This document shows positions 45,315-54,696 of a DNA stretch of 64,000 nucleotides, piece by piece. Both the position numbers and the translations under genes were made by a program. The stretch comes from Colwellia sp. MB3u-41 (lineage in GTDB: Bacteria > Pseudomonadota > Gammaproteobacteria > Enterobacterales > Alteromonadaceae). The stretch's first letter is position 1; each line of letters begins with the position of its first letter. Under the pieces are notes generated by a model. The model saw nothing but the letters and a program-made list of their open reading frames with translations, did no database searches and had not been told where the DNA came from. The stretch is from the NCBI RefSeq assembly GCF_014076845.1, contig NZ_JACGUT010000010.1:1-64000 (forward strand). The letters are read 5' to 3'.

Positions 45315-47072
45315 TTAGATATTTGATATCCATACTGTTTGATAGGGTGTTAATACCAGTTCTTGTGTTAACTCTGTTATTTTTTCATGGGTAATGAGTT
45401 CAAGCCAAGAGTCGGTAATAATTAAATTTAGCTCACTTAATGGCAATACAACAGGTTGGTCAGATATATTACTCACACAAAATACACTTTGTTTTCTGTC
45501 TTTACTTTGCCGCCAAAAACCAAACAGTTGTAAGCCTAAGTGCAACGTGAATTGCGTTGCATTTGGGTGAAAAGCTGATTGTTTAATTCTTATGTCCAAT
45601 AAAGACTTTAGGGTTGAAAGTACTTTAGCGTGGTGTAAATCTTTATCAGCAAGAGCTTCTTCTAAAGCATCTACATGCCAGCGACGTCTGTTAATTGAAC
45701 GATTGTGATGAGTGTTTGCTAGTTTTTGATAATCATTTTTTGTCCCCAGCATACTGTGTATGTAAATCCCAGGGGTCCCCTCAAGCGCAAACATTATCGC
45801 GTGCGCACAAATAAAACGTTCAAAATTCCACTTATCTTTACCATGCACCGTACCTTGCAATGCATCATAAAGTGCAATATTCATTTCATAGGCTTTTTGT
45901 TCACCGGTGTCTGAGGTACGCCATGATATTTTTCCACCAAAACACTCTACCGTATGTACTAAGGTATTAAGTTCTCTTTCGCTTAATAAGCCTTCTGCTG
46001 GACGTAACCCAATACCGTCATGCGAAGCTATAAAGTTAAAATACATGGTGCCATCTTGCGAAGGTGGCATGCTCATAAGCCAACGTTTTAAATATAAACA
46101 ACTACCGGTTAGCAAGGTGTTTAGCAACAGCGGCGGTAATGAAAAGTTATAGATCCCGTGGGCTTCGTTGGCATTACCAAAATAAGTGAGGTTCTGTGTG
46201 TTGGGAATATTGGTTTCAGTAATGATAATGGCGTGTTGTTCTGCTGATTCAATAAGGGTTCTGAGTAACCGGACAACTTCATGGGTTTGAGATAAGTTAA
46301 TACTGGGTGTGCCGACGACTTTCCACAAAAAGGCGATGGCATCTAAACGAAAAATTTGTACTCCTGCATCAATATATTGCTTAATTATTGAGGTAAATGC
46401 TTTTAATACTTCAGGATTACGAAAGTCAAAATCAACTTGGTCGTGGCTAAAAGTGCACCAAACGAATTTCTTCCCCTTACCTGTCTCTACTTCTTTTAAA
46501 AGTGGAGATGTTCTCGGGCGAACAACGCCGGACAAGTTATCGTCAGGAAGTGCAGTAAAGAAAAAGTCACTACCTTGGCCTTCACCTTTAATAAAATTGT
46601 CAAACCAGGCACTGCGACTTGAACAATGATTAATAACAAGATCAGACATCAAGCGATAATTTTTACTTATCTGCGTGATATCTTGCCATGCACCCAACGA
46701 TTCGTTAACGGATGAATAATCGATAACAGAAAAACCATCGTCAGAACTGTAAGGGAAAAAAGGTAAGATATGCACGCTATTAATTGTTTTGCTAAGCGTA
46801 TTATCAACAAAGTTTTTTAAGGTTTTTAGTGGTGCTTCATCTGCCTTAATGATGCTGTCGCCATAGGTGATTAGAACAATATCTTCTTCTGACCAATGGT
46901 TGGTGAAAGGTTTTGCTATTACTGCCTTTCGAGATAGCGCCATGATATCAAGCAGGGATTGCGCAATATCATCAAACGACTGTTCAAGTGGAACATCATG
47001 ATAAATAGTTGCAAGCTGCTGAACTAACTTATCTTTTAATGGTTGTTTTAACGGATTGACTGGCGTTGGCAT
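45315..47072 (-). CDS. GH13_18 sugar phosphorylase, probably glucosylglycerate phosphorylase
   Basis: 585 residues from ATG 47072, chosen because GAGAAAGG precedes it and it then starts 14 bases after the synthase gene; a longer frame opens at 47111. Sucrose-phosphorylase-type GH13: SVHILPFFPYSSDDGFSVID, LMSDLVINHCSS, nucleophile region QIFRLDAIAFLWK, acid/base IITETNIP, FIASHDGIGLRP and GTPGIYIHSMLGTKNDYQ. Family members phosphorolyse sucrose, glucosylglycerol or glucosylglycerate. The synthase and phosphatase genes upstream favour glucosylglycerate, yielding glucose 1-phosphate and glycerate. Confidence 0.85.
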   Translation of the reverse strand: MPTPVNPLKQPLKDKLVQQLATIYHDVPLEQSFDDIAQSLLDIMALSRKAVIAKPFTNHWSEEDIVLITYGDSIIKADEAPLKTLKNFVDNTLSKTINSVHILPFFPYSSDDGFSVIDYSSVNESLGAWQDITQISKNYRLMSDLVINHCSSRSAWFDNFIKGEGQGSDFFFTALPDDNLSGVVRPRTSPLLKEVETGKGKKFVWCTFSHDQVDFDFRNPEVLKAFTSIIKQYIDAGVQIFRLDAIAFLWKVVGTPSINLSQTHEVVRLLRTLIESAEQHAIIITETNIPNTQNLTYFGNANEAHGIYNFSLPPLLLNTLLTGSCLYLKRWLMSMPPSQDGTMYFNFIASHDGIGLRPAEGLLSERELNTLVHTVECFGGKISWRTSDTGEQKAYEMNIALYDALQGTVHGKDKWNFERFICAHAIMFALEGTPGIYIHSMLGTKNDYQKLANTHHNRSINRRRWHVDALEEALADKDLHHAKVLSTLKSLLDIRIKQSAFHPNATQFTLHLGLQLFGFWRQSKDRKQSVFCVSNISDQPVVLPLSELNLIITDSWLELITHEKITELTQELVLTPYQTVWISNI

Positions 47073-47085
47073 AATGCACCTTTCT

Positions 47086-48315
47086 CTATAATGCTTGGCT
47101 AAATTCTTCATTGTCTAACTCTACCGCTTCTTTTAGTTGCGATAAAATATCAGGTATGGCGCTGACTACTCTATTCCAAGAAGGAATAAACGGTGTGTCC
47201 ATGGGTTGATCTAAGAAAGTATTGCCGGCGGTTAGTATATTTTGTGCAAACATCTCAACCGCTTTTTCTTCATTATGGATATCCAGCTTAAGCCCATTCA
47301 TCATCGCGTCGTTTCGATAAGTTTCGACATAATCTAAAGCAATTCGATAGTAAGTGGCTTTTAATGTTCTAAATTTTTCTGCAGTGAATGTTTCACCTTG
47401 AGTAGCAAGTTTACGAATAAAGGCTTTGCTGATATCAATCGACATTTTTGATAAACCACCATCAGTATTATCTAACGATAAATCTTGATGCTTATGATCG
47501 TACGTTGCGGCTATATCTACTTGGCATAAACGGTTAGGCGAATAGTTGCGATACATCTCTGATAACACGCCTATCTCAAGGCCCCAATCACTGGGAATAC
47601 GAATATCGTTTAATACATCTCGACGGAAAGAAAACTCACCTGCTAAAGGATATAAAAAACTGTCCATGTATTCTAAATAGTCGCAATGACCGACTGTTTT
47701 TTTCAACGCTTTAATCAGTGGTGTTACTAATAGACGGGAGACACGGCCATTTATTTTCCCGCCCGCCACGCGCGCATAAAAACCTTTGGCAAACTCATAG
47801 TTAAACATTGGATTCGCCACTGGATATAGAAGCCTATCGAGTAATTCTCGTTCATAGGTCAAAATATCACAGTCGTGTAACGCAATAGATTCAGCTTTAC
47901 CCGAAGCCAAAATATAGCCCATGCAATACCAAACATTTCGCCCTTTGCCTAACTCTTTTGGGGCTAGGCCAAGGGCTTGTAGTTTTTCATCTATCGCTTG
48001 TAATCTAGGCCCATCATTCCAAAGCACTCTATGGTGCTGTGGCAGTTGTCCAAAAAAAGTTAAGGCATGTTTGTATTGCTTGAGGTTGGCTCGGTCGAGG
48101 CCAATAACTATCTCAGACAAATACTCGACATCTTTAATTTTATTAATAATATCGGGTAAGGCTTCACCTTCTAATTCAGAAAACAATGAAGGTAAAATAA
48201 GCCCTAAAGGGCGTTTTTTAGAAAAGTCTAATAATTCAGCAGCCATATCTGCTGGTTCACGCTGTGCTAAATTATGTAACGTTGTTACGGTACCGTTTTG
48301 ATAAAAATCAGCCAT
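47086..48315 (-). CDS. Glucosyl-3-phosphoglycerate synthase-like glycosyltransferase
   Basis: 409 residues, GT-A fold of the GT81/GpgS type. PLGLILPSLFSELEGEALPD at the start, SEIVIGLDRANLKQYKHA, GKGRNVWYCMGYILASG, the metal-binding region ALHDCDILTYER, and catalytic-loop sequence SDWGLEIGVLSEMYRN match the family. It would transfer glucose from an NDP-glucose to 3-phosphoglycerate. No membrane segment. Genes for a HAD phosphatase and a glycerate kinase precede it and a phosphorylase follows. A mannosyl donor is a less likely alternative. Confidence 0.82.
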   Translation of the reverse strand: MADFYQNGTVTTLHNLAQREPADMAAELLDFSKKRPLGLILPSLFSELEGEALPDIINKIKDVEYLSEIVIGLDRANLKQYKHALTFFGQLPQHHRVLWNDGPRLQAIDEKLQALGLAPKELGKGRNVWYCMGYILASGKAESIALHDCDILTYERELLDRLLYPVANPMFNYEFAKGFYARVAGGKINGRVSRLLVTPLIKALKKTVGHCDYLEYMDSFLYPLAGEFSFRRDVLNDIRIPSDWGLEIGVLSEMYRNYSPNRLCQVDIAATYDHKHQDLSLDNTDGGLSKMSIDISKAFIRKLATQGETFTAEKFRTLKATYYRIALDYVETYRNDAMMNGLKLDIHNEEKAVEMFAQNILTAGNTFLDQPMDTPFIPSWNRVVSAIPDILSQLKEAVELDNEEFSQAL

Positions 48316-48329
48316 GGTTTACCTCTTCA

Positions 48330-49181
48330 TTAATTGTATGTATTAGTTGAATGGGATAGTTGCTTTACTAAAAGCACTTGTATCGCTTCAGCCCAGCCTT
48401 GTGGACCATATAATTGAGTACGAGTCGTTTTAAATTGACGGTATAACTTGGGGAAATTATGAACGGGTGAACGAATTTGTACCGCGATATCTGCGGCTTC
48501 TAACATCGGGCTATCATTTTCTCCATCACCTAAAGCAATGGTCATAATTGCAGGATTATTAGCATTTTCTCGATATTGTTCAGTGAGCCAGATCAGGGCT
48601 TGGCCTTTATCACAGTAACCTCCAATATGAATAAATCTTCCGCCTTGAACAACATTCGCGCCTAAATTAAGCAGGTGATCTATAAACTTATTTTTGGTGG
48701 CTTCATCACCTAACCATTGAATAGGTTCACCATATTGCCTTTGCTTAGCACGTTGGGCTTCGGCTAAGGTTAACCCCGTTTCTTGGGATAATGTTTCCAA
48801 TGACATCATCGAAAAACTTCGATAATACTTTTTAAATTCATCGGTTTGTTCAGACAACAACGTTAGCCAATGCTGTCTTGGTAAACAAAATGATTTTACC
48901 CAATAGTTATCAATAATTACGGTGTCTGAGGGCTGTTTCGCAAAGGTATTGAGTGGTATATAAATCGCAGCGCCATTTTCTACAATAAAGGGGTTATTTA
49001 GCTTAAGTTTGCTGTTAATGCTCGCTAATTCTGCCAATGTTTTACTGGTATTTAAAATAACGGGAATACTCGCTCGCTTCAATTGTTCAAGCGTTTGGAT
49101 CGCTGCTGTCGATTGATAAGTGAAGTGATCCAGTAATGTGCCATCTAGATCACTAAAAATCAGTATTTCAAATGGGCTCAT
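48330..49181 (-). CDS. HAD phosphatase, (glucosyl/mannosyl)-3-phosphoglycerate phosphatase family
   Basis: 283 residues of Cof-type HAD fold. Motif I FSDLDGTLLD with D11 and D13, motif II LNTSKTLAEL, MPGP-specific PFIVENGAAIYIP, and motif III/IV IALGDGENDSPMLEAADIAV. The product of the synthase, glucosyl-3-phosphoglycerate, is the expected substrate, giving glucosylglycerate. Overlaps the kinase gene by four bases, so translation is coupled. Confidence 0.85.
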   Translation of the reverse strand: MSPFEILIFSDLDGTLLDHFTYQSTAAIQTLEQLKRASIPVILNTSKTLAELASINSKLKLNNPFIVENGAAIYIPLNTFAKQPSDTVIIDNYWVKSFCLPRQHWLTLLSEQTDEFKKYYRSFSMMSLETLSQETGLTLAEAQRAKQRQYGEPIQWLGDEATKNKFIDHLLNLGANVVQGGRFIHIGGYCDKGQALIWLTEQYRENANNPAIMTIALGDGENDSPMLEAADIAVQIRSPVHNFPKLYRQFKTTRTQLYGPQGWAEAIQVLLVKQLSHSTNTYN

Positions 49182-50068
49182 TGCTCATCCTTCACTGGTT
49201 TTTCAGTGATATGACGAGCATAATTCAAGTAAAAAATTGCGTCAGCAGACTGTGATATGCTCGTACAGCTTTGCACACTTAACCTTTGAAAATATTGGGT
49301 GAAATTAAGTATTTCTTCTGGAGTCATCACTTTTGAATTTACTAAACCAATATTTCTGACTTGTAATTTTTGCTCTTGTTCTAATCGCCATTTATAAACA
49401 CAGTCAAATGATGGCGCTTGCAGTGCTAACCAAAAGTCCATTTTTTTATATAAAGGGGCATAAGCTTTTTTGAGTTGTTCATTGACATAATTTCGCCATT
49501 GGCCATTTGCGTCATGTTGTAATTCAAGTTCATTAATAGGTGACTTTAATTGTGCTTGAGTTTGCGGTGTTACGCCCCAACACCAGCCTTCTAATAAAAT
49601 GATATCAACGTTTTTTTCAATGACTGTCCATTGTTCTTTCGGGAAGGGTTCATCGGTCGCTTTATTGAATTTAGGAATGAGAAAATCGGTTTTTTGGGTA
49701 TTTAATTGGTCAAGTACTTGTTCAAGCGCTACCACATCATGAGTCCCCGGAACGCCTCTCGTTGCCAATAGTGGATGCACATCATGAGCAAGCTTGTTGC
49801 GCTTATCACCGGTTAAATAAAAATCATCTAAAGACATGACAACAACATTCAGTTGGTACTTAGCAATTAAATACTCAGCAATAAAGTCGGTTAATGTCGA
49901 CTTTCCACTACCTTGACAGCCATTAATGCCAACAAAGTATGGTGTGTTATTCTTTTTAAATTGTCGATATATCCGATCAGCAAGTGGTCGGTAATACTGC
50001 TTTACGGTGTGCCCAAATTCTTTAGGTAGTTTGTGGTGTGCAATAAAAGCTGAAAGCATAATTTTCAC
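49178..50068 (-). CDS. D-glycerate kinase-like P-loop kinase
   Basis: 296 residues. P-loop GINGCQGSGKST (47-58), VMSLDDFYLTGDKRNKLA and RGVPGTHDV match the phosphoribulokinase/uridine-kinase-like D-glycerate 3-kinase (GLYK) family, as do FNKATDEPFPKEQW and LLEGWCWGV. It would turn glycerate and ATP into 3-phosphoglycerate, the acceptor of the synthase and the fate of glycerate released by the phosphorylase. First gene of the operon. Confidence 0.83.
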   Translation of the reverse strand: MKIMLSAFIAHHKLPKEFGHTVKQYYRPLADRIYRQFKKNNTPYFVGINGCQGSGKSTLTDFIAEYLIAKYQLNVVVMSLDDFYLTGDKRNKLAHDVHPLLATRGVPGTHDVVALEQVLDQLNTQKTDFLIPKFNKATDEPFPKEQWTVIEKNVDIILLEGWCWGVTPQTQAQLKSPINELELQHDANGQWRNYVNEQLKKAYAPLYKKMDFWLALQAPSFDCVYKWRLEQEQKLQVRNIGLVNSKVMTPEEILNFTQYFQRLSVQSCTSISQSADAIFYLNYARHITEKPVKDEQ

Positions 50069-50359
50069 TGTAGATAAATACTCATATGTTTACAGTTCAA
50101 GTCTCATGCCACTTAAATTCAACAGAGCACTTGTTTGTTAGTCTTTTGTAAAATAATGATTATTTATTAAATAGGCAAAAATAAATATGCTTAAAGGATT
50201 TGATAAATGCACCAATCTAAGTAAACGCCCCATGATGGTGCGACAGCCAGTGAAAAATATCACTCGTTTACCATTCATTTTAAAACAATATTCTTTGAAA
50301 TTTCTTGGGAGGTCATAGGGACGGGAGCATCTGTTATAGAGGGGAGAGAAAAGAAATTC
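50069..50359 (-). promoter_or_regulatory. Upstream region of the glucosylglycerate operon
   Basis: About 290 bases between a terminator and the glycerate kinase gene. An open frame of 86 codons exists on the minus strand (50398-50138) but it begins inside the terminator stem and its residues look random, so I do not call it. The operon promoter must lie here; no clear -35/-10 pair or operator could be picked. Confidence 0.4.
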
Positions 50360-50396
50360 GGTAAGAAATAATAGCTTTGAGAGATTATTTCTTACC
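50360..50396 (-). terminator. Terminator of the lipoprotein gene
   Basis: GGTAAGAAATAAT (50360-50372) pairs perfectly with ATTATTTCTTACC (50384-50396), an 11-base loop; on the minus strand a T-rich tract (GAATTTCTTTTCTCT) follows. It lies 21 bases after the stop of the gene at 50418. Confidence 0.75.
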
Positions 50397-50417
50397 ATTA
50401 CTACAAAGTGTCTATCA

Positions 50418-50945
50418 CTATTTTGAAGGCGTTAATTGATTTCTAAGTTCATTAAGTGCTGCAACTGAGAAACCATCATCATAAAAATAAAGCACAATTC
50501 CATCTTTGTCTAACAATAGAACTCTAGCATTATTAGGGGCCTCATTACCCGTAAAAGCTTGTACTTTATCACCATCTTCGTAAACAGTGATCACTCCTTT
50601 CCAAAGGGGTTTTGGGATACCCGCACGCATACCGTTATCAATAAATGTACTGAACATCCTTGGGAATAATCCCTGAATGGTAGGAAGTTCATAAACATCA
50701 ACGTTAGTCCCTGTCATATCTAAACCAATTAGCCATCGGTCGATATCAAACTGTGAATTTTGTTTGTACCCAACGAGTAGCAAGGTAAAGTCTTTGTTAA
50801 AGTCTTCAGGGATCTTTACCGTATTTTCTTCTAATGTTTGTCCGGTAACCGAAGGGAAAGACATCCCTGTTACTGATTGATTTGTATATTTTGTGCTACA
50901 ACCTGATGCTAGGCTGATGAACAATATAAATAAAAAAATGCGCAT
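50418..50945 (-). CDS. Thioredoxin-fold lipoprotein, ATP10-like
   Basis: 175 residues with a lipoprotein signal (lipobox LASGC, Cys 16). The mature part has FTLLLVGYKQNSQFDIDRWL, VYELPTIQGLFPRMFSTFID, and RVLLLDKDGIVLYFYDDGFS, the order of strands seen in ATP10-like/thioredoxin-like proteins, but no CxxC pair is present. So it is probably a binding or chaperone version. Membrane-anchored in the periplasm. Divergent from the CIA30-like gene. Confidence 0.7.
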   Translation of the reverse strand: MRIFLFILFISLASGCSTKYTNQSVTGMSFPSVTGQTLEENTVKIPEDFNKDFTLLLVGYKQNSQFDIDRWLIGLDMTGTNVDVYELPTIQGLFPRMFSTFIDNGMRAGIPKPLWKGVITVYEDGDKVQAFTGNEAPNNARVLLLDKDGIVLYFYDDGFSVAALNELRNQLTPSK

Positions 50946-51095
50946 GTATTTATTGACTCATTGATTATTAATTTAATTAGGGCTTTATACGTTAGAAGTT
51001 AAACTTTAGCTCATTCTTTATCTTTTGATCTTAAAAAGTTAACTCTACGTATCAATATGAATATTTAACTACAGATACTTAAATGAGATTTACTG

Positions 51096-51683
51096 ATGAG
51101 ATTGGTATTAAGTTTATTAATGCTTTTTAGTGTCTATGCAAATAGTAACAACGGTAATGGATACGTTATTGAAAGCGATAGTTTGGATGAAAAGGCTTAT
51201 ATGATTGATTTTTCAAAGCAAGAAAAAGGACTCTGGCGAGTAACCGATGACAATGTTATGGGAGGCTTATCAAATGGAAATATGACTTTTGAAAAAGACC
51301 ATGGCATTTTTAATGGCAATATCTCACTTGATAATAATGGAGGGTTTAGCTCTGTTTTCCGTGCTGTTGAAAATCTTCCTGAAGGTGCTAGAAATCTCGT
51401 TATTGATGTAAAAGGTGATGGTCAGACTTATCAATTGAGACTAGTTATTTATATTAATGGTTACCGTTTAGCTTACAAACATGATTTTAAAACCATAGTT
51501 AATAAGCGTGAAAAAATTACGCTCTCAATTGCTGATTTTAAGGCAAGTTTTCGAGGAAGAATGATACAAAGTGCGCCGATACTTAATTCTGTAGCAATTA
51601 GAGAAGTAGGGTTTTTAATGACTAAAAAGACTGCAGGTCAATTTTCATTATCGGTATTTAAACTCTCTTTTTTAAAAGAATAA
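51096..51683 (+). CDS. CIA30-family protein
   Basis: 195 residues; a short signal-like N-terminus (RLVLSLLMLFSVYANS) then the CIA30 beta-sandwich: LWRVTDDNVMGGLSNGNMTF, FNGNISLDNNGGFSSVFRAV, RNLVIDVKGDGQTYQLRLV, and a final AIREVGFLMTKKTAGQFSLS. The family is named for mitochondrial complex I assembly but bacterial members often occur beside stress or light-response genes; role here unknown. The Trp-rich gene follows after three bases. Confidence 0.88.
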   Translation: MRLVLSLLMLFSVYANSNNGNGYVIESDSLDEKAYMIDFSKQEKGLWRVTDDNVMGGLSNGNMTFEKDHGIFNGNISLDNNGGFSSVFRAVENLPEGARNLVIDVKGDGQTYQLRLVIYINGYRLAYKHDFKTIVNKREKITLSIADFKASFRGRMIQSAPILNSVAIREVGFLMTKKTAGQFSLSVFKLSFLKE

Positions 51684-51686
51684 ATA

Positions 51687-51917
51687 ATGACTAAGGTAAA
51701 GATGAATAAAGTTAACCCTAAAGCACTTATTAACAGCAAATGGACTAAAGTTGATATTGTTAACAAAGAAAAGCATTTTGTTATCACTAAGGTTGAGTTT
51801 GATGAAGACCAAATAGTGACCCACTGTATTATAGAAGCAGTGATGACCCACAATGAATACACCATAGATTGGCGTGATTTAAAAATAAGTGATAAATGGT
51901 TAGTAGGCTGGAAATAA
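51687..51917 (+). CDS. TIGR02450-type small Trp-rich protein
   Basis: 76 residues matching the family throughout: NPKALINSKWTKVDIVNKEK, HFVITKVEFDEDQIVTHCII and YTIDWRDLKISDKWLVGWK. Cytoplasmic, function unknown, often beside photolyase-related genes in other genomes. Co-transcribed with the CIA30 gene. Tail-to-tail with the LysR gene, no clear terminator between. Confidence 0.88.
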   Translation: MTKVKMNKVNPKALINSKWTKVDIVNKEKHFVITKVEFDEDQIVTHCIIEAVMTHNEYTIDWRDLKISDKWLVGWK

Positions 51918-51985
51918 ATGATGAATCAAGCCTTTTTTAGTTTCTAATATCAACTACTTGATTGAGGTGATTTTGATTATAGGTA

Positions 51986-52858
51986 TTACGCAATAAACTC
52001 ATGAATAGATTTTTTGATGTATCTTCGCCTTTTAGTTTCAAAAGAATGCCTATTTTGACAAAGGTAAAGTGTTTCATTAACCGGTACTTTTAAATAGTGT
52101 ATGTTAATTTTATTTTGATCAGGGAAAGCATTTACAGCATGAAGCGGTAGTACAGTGAAGCCTAACCCACGGCTAACAGGCTCTAAAATTAAACTAATTT
52201 GATTAGAGAATCCTTTGTGGTCAAATTGACTGGTATGTTCAAATTCAGAATAGTTCTTACTCAGTAACTGTTGTGCATGATGTGCTGAGTCAGGGTGGCT
52301 AATAAAACCGAGGGAAGTCAGTACTTGCCAATTTACGCGTTTTACACGACTGGGTGTGACTAAAACCAAAGGTTCAATCGCTATCTTTTCATTAAGTAAT
52401 AGAGGGCTACGGCTTAATTCGGTTAGTATGCCAAGGTCTATTTTACGTTCAATCAAGTCTTGTTCAATACGCTTATTCGGTGCAAAGGTGTAATCAATAA
52501 CAAGTGCTGGATAGTGTTGTTGTATATCGAGCATATAAGGGTATAACTTTAAGCCAACACTCCCAGGGGTACTTACCTTAATTATTCCAATAAAAGCATC
52601 GTCCTGTTTAATTGAGGCTTCAATATCCGCTGATGTTTTTAACAAAATCTCCCCACGTTGGCGTAATTTTATTCCTGGATCAGTTAGCGAGAAAGACTTC
52701 CCTTCTCGAGTTAGTAATAATGTATCTAGTTGTGCCTCAAGTTTCTTTATATGTTGGCTTACGCCTGATTGGGTCATAAAAAGAATTTCTGCTGTTTGAG
52801 TAAAGTGACCTACGTCAGCAAGTGTGCAAAATGTTTTTAACCACGCCAGGTTTATCAT
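51986..52858 (-). CDS. LysR-family transcriptional regulator
   Basis: 290 residues. N-terminal winged helix-turn-helix (about 1-60): LKTFCTLADVGHFTQTAEIL, MTQSGVSQHIKKLEAQLDTL, LLTREGKSFSLTDPG. The effector domain starts near 90 (IIKVSTPGSVGLKLYPYMLD). The typical LysR arrangement is a divergently transcribed target; here that neighbour is a dead VOC gene, so the regulator may have lost its adjacent target. Confidence 0.92.
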   Translation of the reverse strand: MINLAWLKTFCTLADVGHFTQTAEILFMTQSGVSQHIKKLEAQLDTLLLTREGKSFSLTDPGIKLRQRGEILLKTSADIEASIKQDDAFIGIIKVSTPGSVGLKLYPYMLDIQQHYPALVIDYTFAPNKRIEQDLIERKIDLGILTELSRSPLLLNEKIAIEPLVLVTPSRVKRVNWQVLTSLGFISHPDSAHHAQQLLSKNYSEFEHTSQFDHKGFSNQISLILEPVSRGLGFTVLPLHAVNAFPDQNKINIHYLKVPVNETLYLCQNRHSFETKRRRYIKKSIHEFIA

Positions 52859-52952
52859 AACGAGATGTTCTTATTTTTGTTGCAAATAATAATTTTATAT
52901 ACTTTATAAAGTTTACTTTACCTTGTCTATCAAATTTAATGAGGTAACAAAA

Positions 52953-53243
52953 ATGAGTGCAGCGTCCCCCAGAATTTTTCACACATCGGTATTTCAGTAC
53001 CTCATTTAGAAGCTGCTGTTAAGTTTTATACAGGCTTGGTATAAAATAATGAAACCCTCCGAAATTATTGAAGATGACAGAATTATTAGTGAAATGTGTA
53101 CAGATGTTTTCGCTGTCAATTAGGGGGAATTTAAAATTGCCCCTATGTCTAAAAGTGATCGTATTGGTGTTAGGTTATTTGAATTTTCAAACTAAGAAGA
53201 CAGCGTTGAGCATTGGATACAGGCGTTTTTCACTTATTTTTTA
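52953..53243 (+). pseudogene. Decayed VOC/glyoxalase-fold gene
   Basis: After ATG 52953 the readable parts are FSHIGISVPHLEAAVKFYTG, then in another frame MKPSEIIEDDRIISEMCTDV, stop, GEFKIAPMSKSDRIGVRLFE, stop, EDSVEHWIQAFFTYF. This is the first half of a VOC-superfamily protein (dioxygenase/glyoxalase type) with at least one frameshift and two stops; the second half is gone. It diverges from the LysR gene 94 bases away, so it was probably the regulator's target. The following 53244-53371 has only a short direct repeat (GTTTAAGATCAT-like). Confidence 0.87.
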
Positions 53244-53371
53244 AGATCATCGTTTAAGATCATAATATAAACCTCGGCTAAAGAACGATTTAAGTCGGTG
53301 ACATAATGCCTATTTTAAATATTCAACTACAATTAGACTTTCTATAATATTTTTATATTTAAGGTTTATCA

Positions 53372-54673
53372 GTGAGTAAAGAACAACAATCAACAGTGCT
53401 ATCCTATAATAATTTATTACTAAAAGTTAAAATGTTAGCTGAAGTATTGACGAATGTTGGGGCGTGTATTTATACCAAAGATTTAAATGGTCATTACACC
53501 TACGTGAATCAAGCGGTACTTGATCTATTGAATGTGACCACCGCAGAAATTGTTGGCTTTGATGATACCCATTTTTTTGATTTAGCGTTATCTCAACAAC
53601 TCAGAGAAAATGACCAGAAGGTAATGAAAGAAGCGATTACGGTTAAGAGCGAAGAAAAAAACTTTATCAGGTCATTAAAGGAAACACGGATATATCAAAC
53701 CGTTAAAAAGCCACTGTTTGATGATAATAATAACGTGATTGGTATGTGTGGTATTTCGACAGATATTACAGAAGAAAAAAAACTACAAAAAATAGTTAAA
53801 TCACAGGAAAAGTTACTTCACACGGTACTTGATAATGTAGATGCTTATATTTATATGAAAGACAATGAGAGGACATTCAAATATGTAAATAGCAAAGTAG
53901 CTGAATTATTTGGCACAACACCAGAAAATATGATCGGTAAAAAAGACATAGAAGTGTTGCCATTTGATGTCGCTGAACATTTTTATCACTCAGACCAAAA
54001 AGTATTTGATACTGGTATTAAGCTAACAATAGAAGAGACATCAGAAGACGAGCAAGGTAATTTACTCCACTATATTAGTACAAAAATACCTTATCAACAG
54101 CAAGGAGAATTACCGGCTTTAATTGGTTTTTCTACAGATGTAAGTGAGTTGTTTACTTTAAAGGAACAATTTAAAAAACAAGCGAACACCGATTCATTGA
54201 CTGAGCTTTATAACCGTCGCTACTTTATAAAGCATGCTGAACGAGAGTTCCATCGTGCTAAAAGACACTTACGTATTTTATCTTTAATTTCAATTGATAT
54301 TGATCATTTCAAAAGTATTAATGATAATTATGGACATCCTGTAGGAGACAAAGTCTTAATTTTAGTGGCGCAATGTTTATTACCCTGTGTTCGACAAGAA
54401 GATATTCTAGCGCGAATGGGGGGGGAAGAATTTTCAATCTTACTGCCTGAAACCACCTTACAGTCAGCAAAAGTTGTTGCTGAGCGAATTCGACTTAATC
54501 AAAGGAATTTGACCATAAATGGTCAATGGCAGCAAGCAATTAAAATAACAGTAAGCATTGGCGTTACTTGTATAACATTTGAAGATGACACCTTTGACGA
54601 CTTTTTTACTCGTGCTGATAAAGCATTATATCAAGCGAAAGACAACGGTCGTGATCAGGTGTTTTGCTTGTGA
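53372..54673 (+). CDS. PAS-PAS-GGDEF diguanylate cyclase
   Basis: 433 residues from a GTG start. Two PAS domains (about 20-135 with ACIYTKDLNGHYTYVNQAVL, and 145-265 with AYIYMKDNERTFKYVNSKVA) precede a GGDEF domain (about 275-432) with DSLTELYNRRYF, SIDIDHFKSINDNYGHPVGD and active-site GGEEF. An RxxD inhibitory site (RQED) lies five residues before GGEEF, so product inhibition is likely. No membrane segment: a cytosolic sensor making c-di-GMP. Confidence 0.93.
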   Translation: MSKEQQSTVLSYNNLLLKVKMLAEVLTNVGACIYTKDLNGHYTYVNQAVLDLLNVTTAEIVGFDDTHFFDLALSQQLRENDQKVMKEAITVKSEEKNFIRSLKETRIYQTVKKPLFDDNNNVIGMCGISTDITEEKKLQKIVKSQEKLLHTVLDNVDAYIYMKDNERTFKYVNSKVAELFGTTPENMIGKKDIEVLPFDVAEHFYHSDQKVFDTGIKLTIEETSEDEQGNLLHYISTKIPYQQQGELPALIGFSTDVSELFTLKEQFKKQANTDSLTELYNRRYFIKHAEREFHRAKRHLRILSLISIDIDHFKSINDNYGHPVGDKVLILVAQCLLPCVRQEDILARMGGEEFSILLPETTLQSAKVVAERIRLNQRNLTINGQWQQAIKITVSIGVTCITFEDDTFDDFFTRADKALYQAKDNGRDQVFCL

Positions 54674-54696
54674 GTAATATTGACCACCGTACAAGG

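Noticed and set aside
50138-50398. 86-codon minus-strand ORF upstream of the glycerate kinase gene
   Set aside because: Starts inside the terminator stem at 50384-50396, no ribosome site, random-looking composition and no family.
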